A DNA stretch of 14,169 nucleotides from DTBU01 sp964568845. Its GTDB lineage: Archaea; Thermoproteota; CALKCG01; B24. The notes beneath the pieces are model-generated. The model had not been told where the DNA came from, did not search any database, and worked only from the letters and a program-made list of their open reading frames with translations. Shown here piece after piece: positions 13,112-14,169 of this stretch; the first letter of the stretch is position 1, and each line of letters opens with the position of its first letter. Where the stretch lies: the NCBI GenBank assembly GCA_964568845.1, contig CAZMSC010000038.1, positions 1 to 14,169 of the forward strand, in the 5' to 3' direction. Both the position numbers and the translations under genes were made by a program.

Positions 13112-13143
13112 TAATCTAGAATAAATGTGTTTTAGGTGGGATT

Positions 13144-13704
13144 TTGCCTAAAGTTTTAATTATAGCCGGAGATGGTGTAGAGGCTCAGGAGATTTTCTAT
13201 CCGTTCTGGAGGCTTAAAGAGGAGGGTGTGGAGGTTGTTGTAGCCGCTCCGTCGAAGAAGACTCTGTTTACTGTTGTTCATGATTTTGAGCCTGGCTGGG
13301 AAACATATAGCGAAAAGCTCGGCTACAGGTTTGGGTGGGTCGACGCATCCTTTAAGGATGTTAAGCCCGAGGAGTTTGACGGCCTATTGATACCTGGTGG
13401 GAGGGCTCCTGAATATATGAGAACTTATGTTGAGCTGGAGCCTATAGTGAGACACTTTTTCGAGAAGAATAAGCCTGTAGCGGCTATATGCCATGGGCCG
13501 CTCGTAATCGCCGGGTATGGATTAGCCAAAGGTAGGAGAATGACGTGCTATATGGCTGTTGCACCGGATTTAAAGCAGGCTGGAGCCGAATACGTTGATC
13601 GAGAGGTGGTTGTTGATGGAAATTTGGTTACGAGTAGGGCTTGGCCGGATCTACCAGCGTTCATGAGGGAGTTTCTAAAGCTTCTAACAGGGAAGATTTG
13701 CTGA
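13144..13704 (+). CDS. DJ-1/PfpI superfamily protein
   Basis: The 186-residue protein is closest in pattern to the archaeal PfpI/YhbO group, whose members are reported as peptidases, glyoxalases or deglycases; which activity applies is unsettled. The nucleophile elbow is AICHGP (114-119) with Cys116 and His117. Glu90 in GGRAPE (85-90) matches the third triad residue supplied by the neighbouring subunit in P. horikoshii PH1704. Acidic residues Glu13/Glu16 in the first loop are near the usual cysteine-activating position. Compared with PfpI there is an insertion (HDFEPGWETYSEKLGY, 46-61) typical of a subfamily. The TTG start at 13144 is supported by AGGTGGG 3 nt upstream and TATA spacing. A role in protecting against triose-phosphate-derived carbonyls would fit with the gap-pgk genes upstream, but that is only inference. 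Confidence 0.92.
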   Translation: MPKVLIIAGDGVEAQEIFYPFWRLKEEGVEVVVAAPSKKTLFTVVHDFEPGWETYSEKLGYRFGWVDASFKDVKPEEFDGLLIPGGRAPEYMRTYVELEPIVRHFFEKNKPVAAICHGPLVIAGYGLAKGRRMTCYMAVAPDLKQAGAEYVDREVVVDGNLVTSRAWPDLPAFMREFLKLLTGKIC

Positions 13705-13920
13705 ACTAGTGAACGAAGCTGTTGTATTTCCTCTCGATAGAAGTTTAGTAAATTGCCCTATCATTCTATTAATTCCCCTAAGAGCTATTCTAAAGTTCTC
13801 CTGGTTGCTCTATCGTCGATGCATCTGTGTCTCGGACGGGTCATAGATGTACATACATCCACCACGACGAGGTGGCCTCCGTTATATTAAAGTCCATATT
13901 CAGGGGTGTTTTAAAAATCG

Positions 13921-14035
13921 ATGATGGAATCCAAGCCCTAGAGGCTGTAGTGGAGGTGCATACGCCTCAAACAGATGTACATCTCGTGCAGAAGTAGCTG
14001 CTGAAAACGGTGTAAAAACCATGTTGGTAGAATAG
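13921..14035 (+). pseudogene. Decayed N terminus of an FAD-dependent oxidoreductase (geranylgeranyl-reductase-like)
   Basis: Three frames together read like the start of a Rossmann-fold flavoprotein. ATG at 13921 gives MMESKP, then a stop. Shifting by one base after 13940 gives EAV (13941-13949), the first strand. Shifting again gives GGAYAS (from 13952) and, in the same frame, AEVAAENGVKTMLVE followed by TAG (14033-14035). The pattern strand - glycine-rich loop - helix - KTMLVE is the dinucleotide-binding beta-alpha-beta of FAD oxidoreductases. Two single-base deletions (near 13940 and 13951) and a degenerate loop explain the loss of frame. Only about 38 codons remain; nothing of the rest is seen downstream. 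Family assignment below the Rossmann level is a guess. Confidence 0.45.
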
Positions 14036-14122
14036 TTGCAAACCTTCAACCTTAATTTTAAACGGAGTTTAGAGTCAGCCCGTTTATAGAAGCCGCGATG
14101 TTTATAAGTGTCCGTATACTCA

Positions 14123-14167
14123 TTAAACGCTTCTTCTGACTTTATCTTCGCCTTTAAACCTCCACAG
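14123..14167 (-). CDS. Possible C-terminal end of a gene entering from the right
   Basis: On the minus strand the frame ending at TAA 14123-14125 (followed in frame by TGA) reads LWRFKGEDKVRRSV, a composition plausible for a protein tail. Only 14 residues are visible, so there is no family evidence and it could be chance. Confidence 0.15.
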   Translation of the reverse strand: MWRFKGEDKVRRSV

Positions 14168-14169
14168 CA

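Larger units (their letters stand above)
13705..14169. other. 465-nt region without an intact gene
   Basis: No full gene is found on either strand. It holds the decayed oxidoreductase start described separately, a TATA-like GTTATATTAA (13881-13890), a small hairpin CCACC/GGTGG (13859-13875), and a 10-bp direct repeat AGATGTACAT (13845-13854 and 13973-13982). Two TATA-like sites, GTTTATAG (about 14081-14088) and GTTTATAAG (about 14099-14107), may drive a plus-strand gene beyond the window. Stop codons are frequent in all frames, apart from one 89-codon minus-strand stretch with no recognisable content. Confidence 0.5.

Noticed and set aside
12996..13124. 42-codon plus-strand frame starting GTG, rich in Trp and Phe, with one possible membrane segment
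   Set aside because: No Shine-Dalgarno or TATA at the right distance, and it runs through the DJ-1/PfpI promoter; composition looks like AT-rich non-coding DNA.
13794..13997. 67-codon plus-strand frame ending HLVQK
   Set aside because: No good start or Shine-Dalgarno; its only protein-like part (LEAVV) is the middle piece of the frameshifted flavoprotein relic.
13900..14169. 89-codon minus-strand open stretch running in from the window edge
   Set aside because: No recognisable motif, overlaps the flavoprotein relic antisense, and a competing minus frame near 14123-14167 looks at least as protein-like.

Overview
The window is archaeal chromosomal DNA, most likely from a thermophilic or anaerobic member of the TACK/Bathyarchaeia-like lineages; the phylum is an inference, not proven. 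The evidence is a TFB transcription factor, an aIF1/SUI1 factor with zinc-type cysteines, an archaeal phosphoglycerate kinase, and TATA boxes about 25-30 nt ahead of short-leader or leaderless starts. GTG and TTG starts and AGG/AGA arginine codons are frequent. Coding density is high, genes lie on both strands, and I see no tRNA, rRNA, CRISPR array, insertion sequence or phage gene.

Left part (1-5924): tfb (+) is convergent with aif1 (-). Then comes a two-gene central-carbon operon on the minus strand: a bacterial-type (class I) GAPDH followed 15 nt later by PGK. A YfcE/MJ0936-type phosphodiesterase (-) is divergent from nnr (+), the bifunctional NAD(P)HX repair enzyme. GAPDH is a known source of NADHX, so the closeness of nnr and gap makes sense.

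Middle part (5940-9827): two diverged paralogues with a Pol-beta-type nucleotidyltransferase core are transcribed back to back from one near-palindromic TATA box. A small nitroreductase (+) follows. Next is a glutamate-synthase-like FMN-domain protein (-) that looks N-terminally truncated, because conserved-looking sequence continues upstream of its only ATG with no start codon.

Right part (9997-14169): a stand-alone Lrp/AsnC effector-domain protein (+); a minus-strand pair made of a lone HdrA N-terminal-like Fe-S domain and an atypical seven-cysteine ferredoxin; a divergent ArsR-type regulator with a CVC metal/redox motif; an ADP-ribosylglycohydrolase-family protein with an extra N-terminal segment; and a DJ-1/PfpI protein. 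The last 465 nt hold no intact gene. They contain a decayed start of an FAD-dependent oxidoreductase (geranylgeranyl-reductase-like) with two apparent single-base deletions and a stop.

The best leads for something undescribed are the bidirectional nucleotidyltransferase pair and the ArsR / HdrA-like / ferredoxin redox module. No complete novel defence or mobile system is visible.
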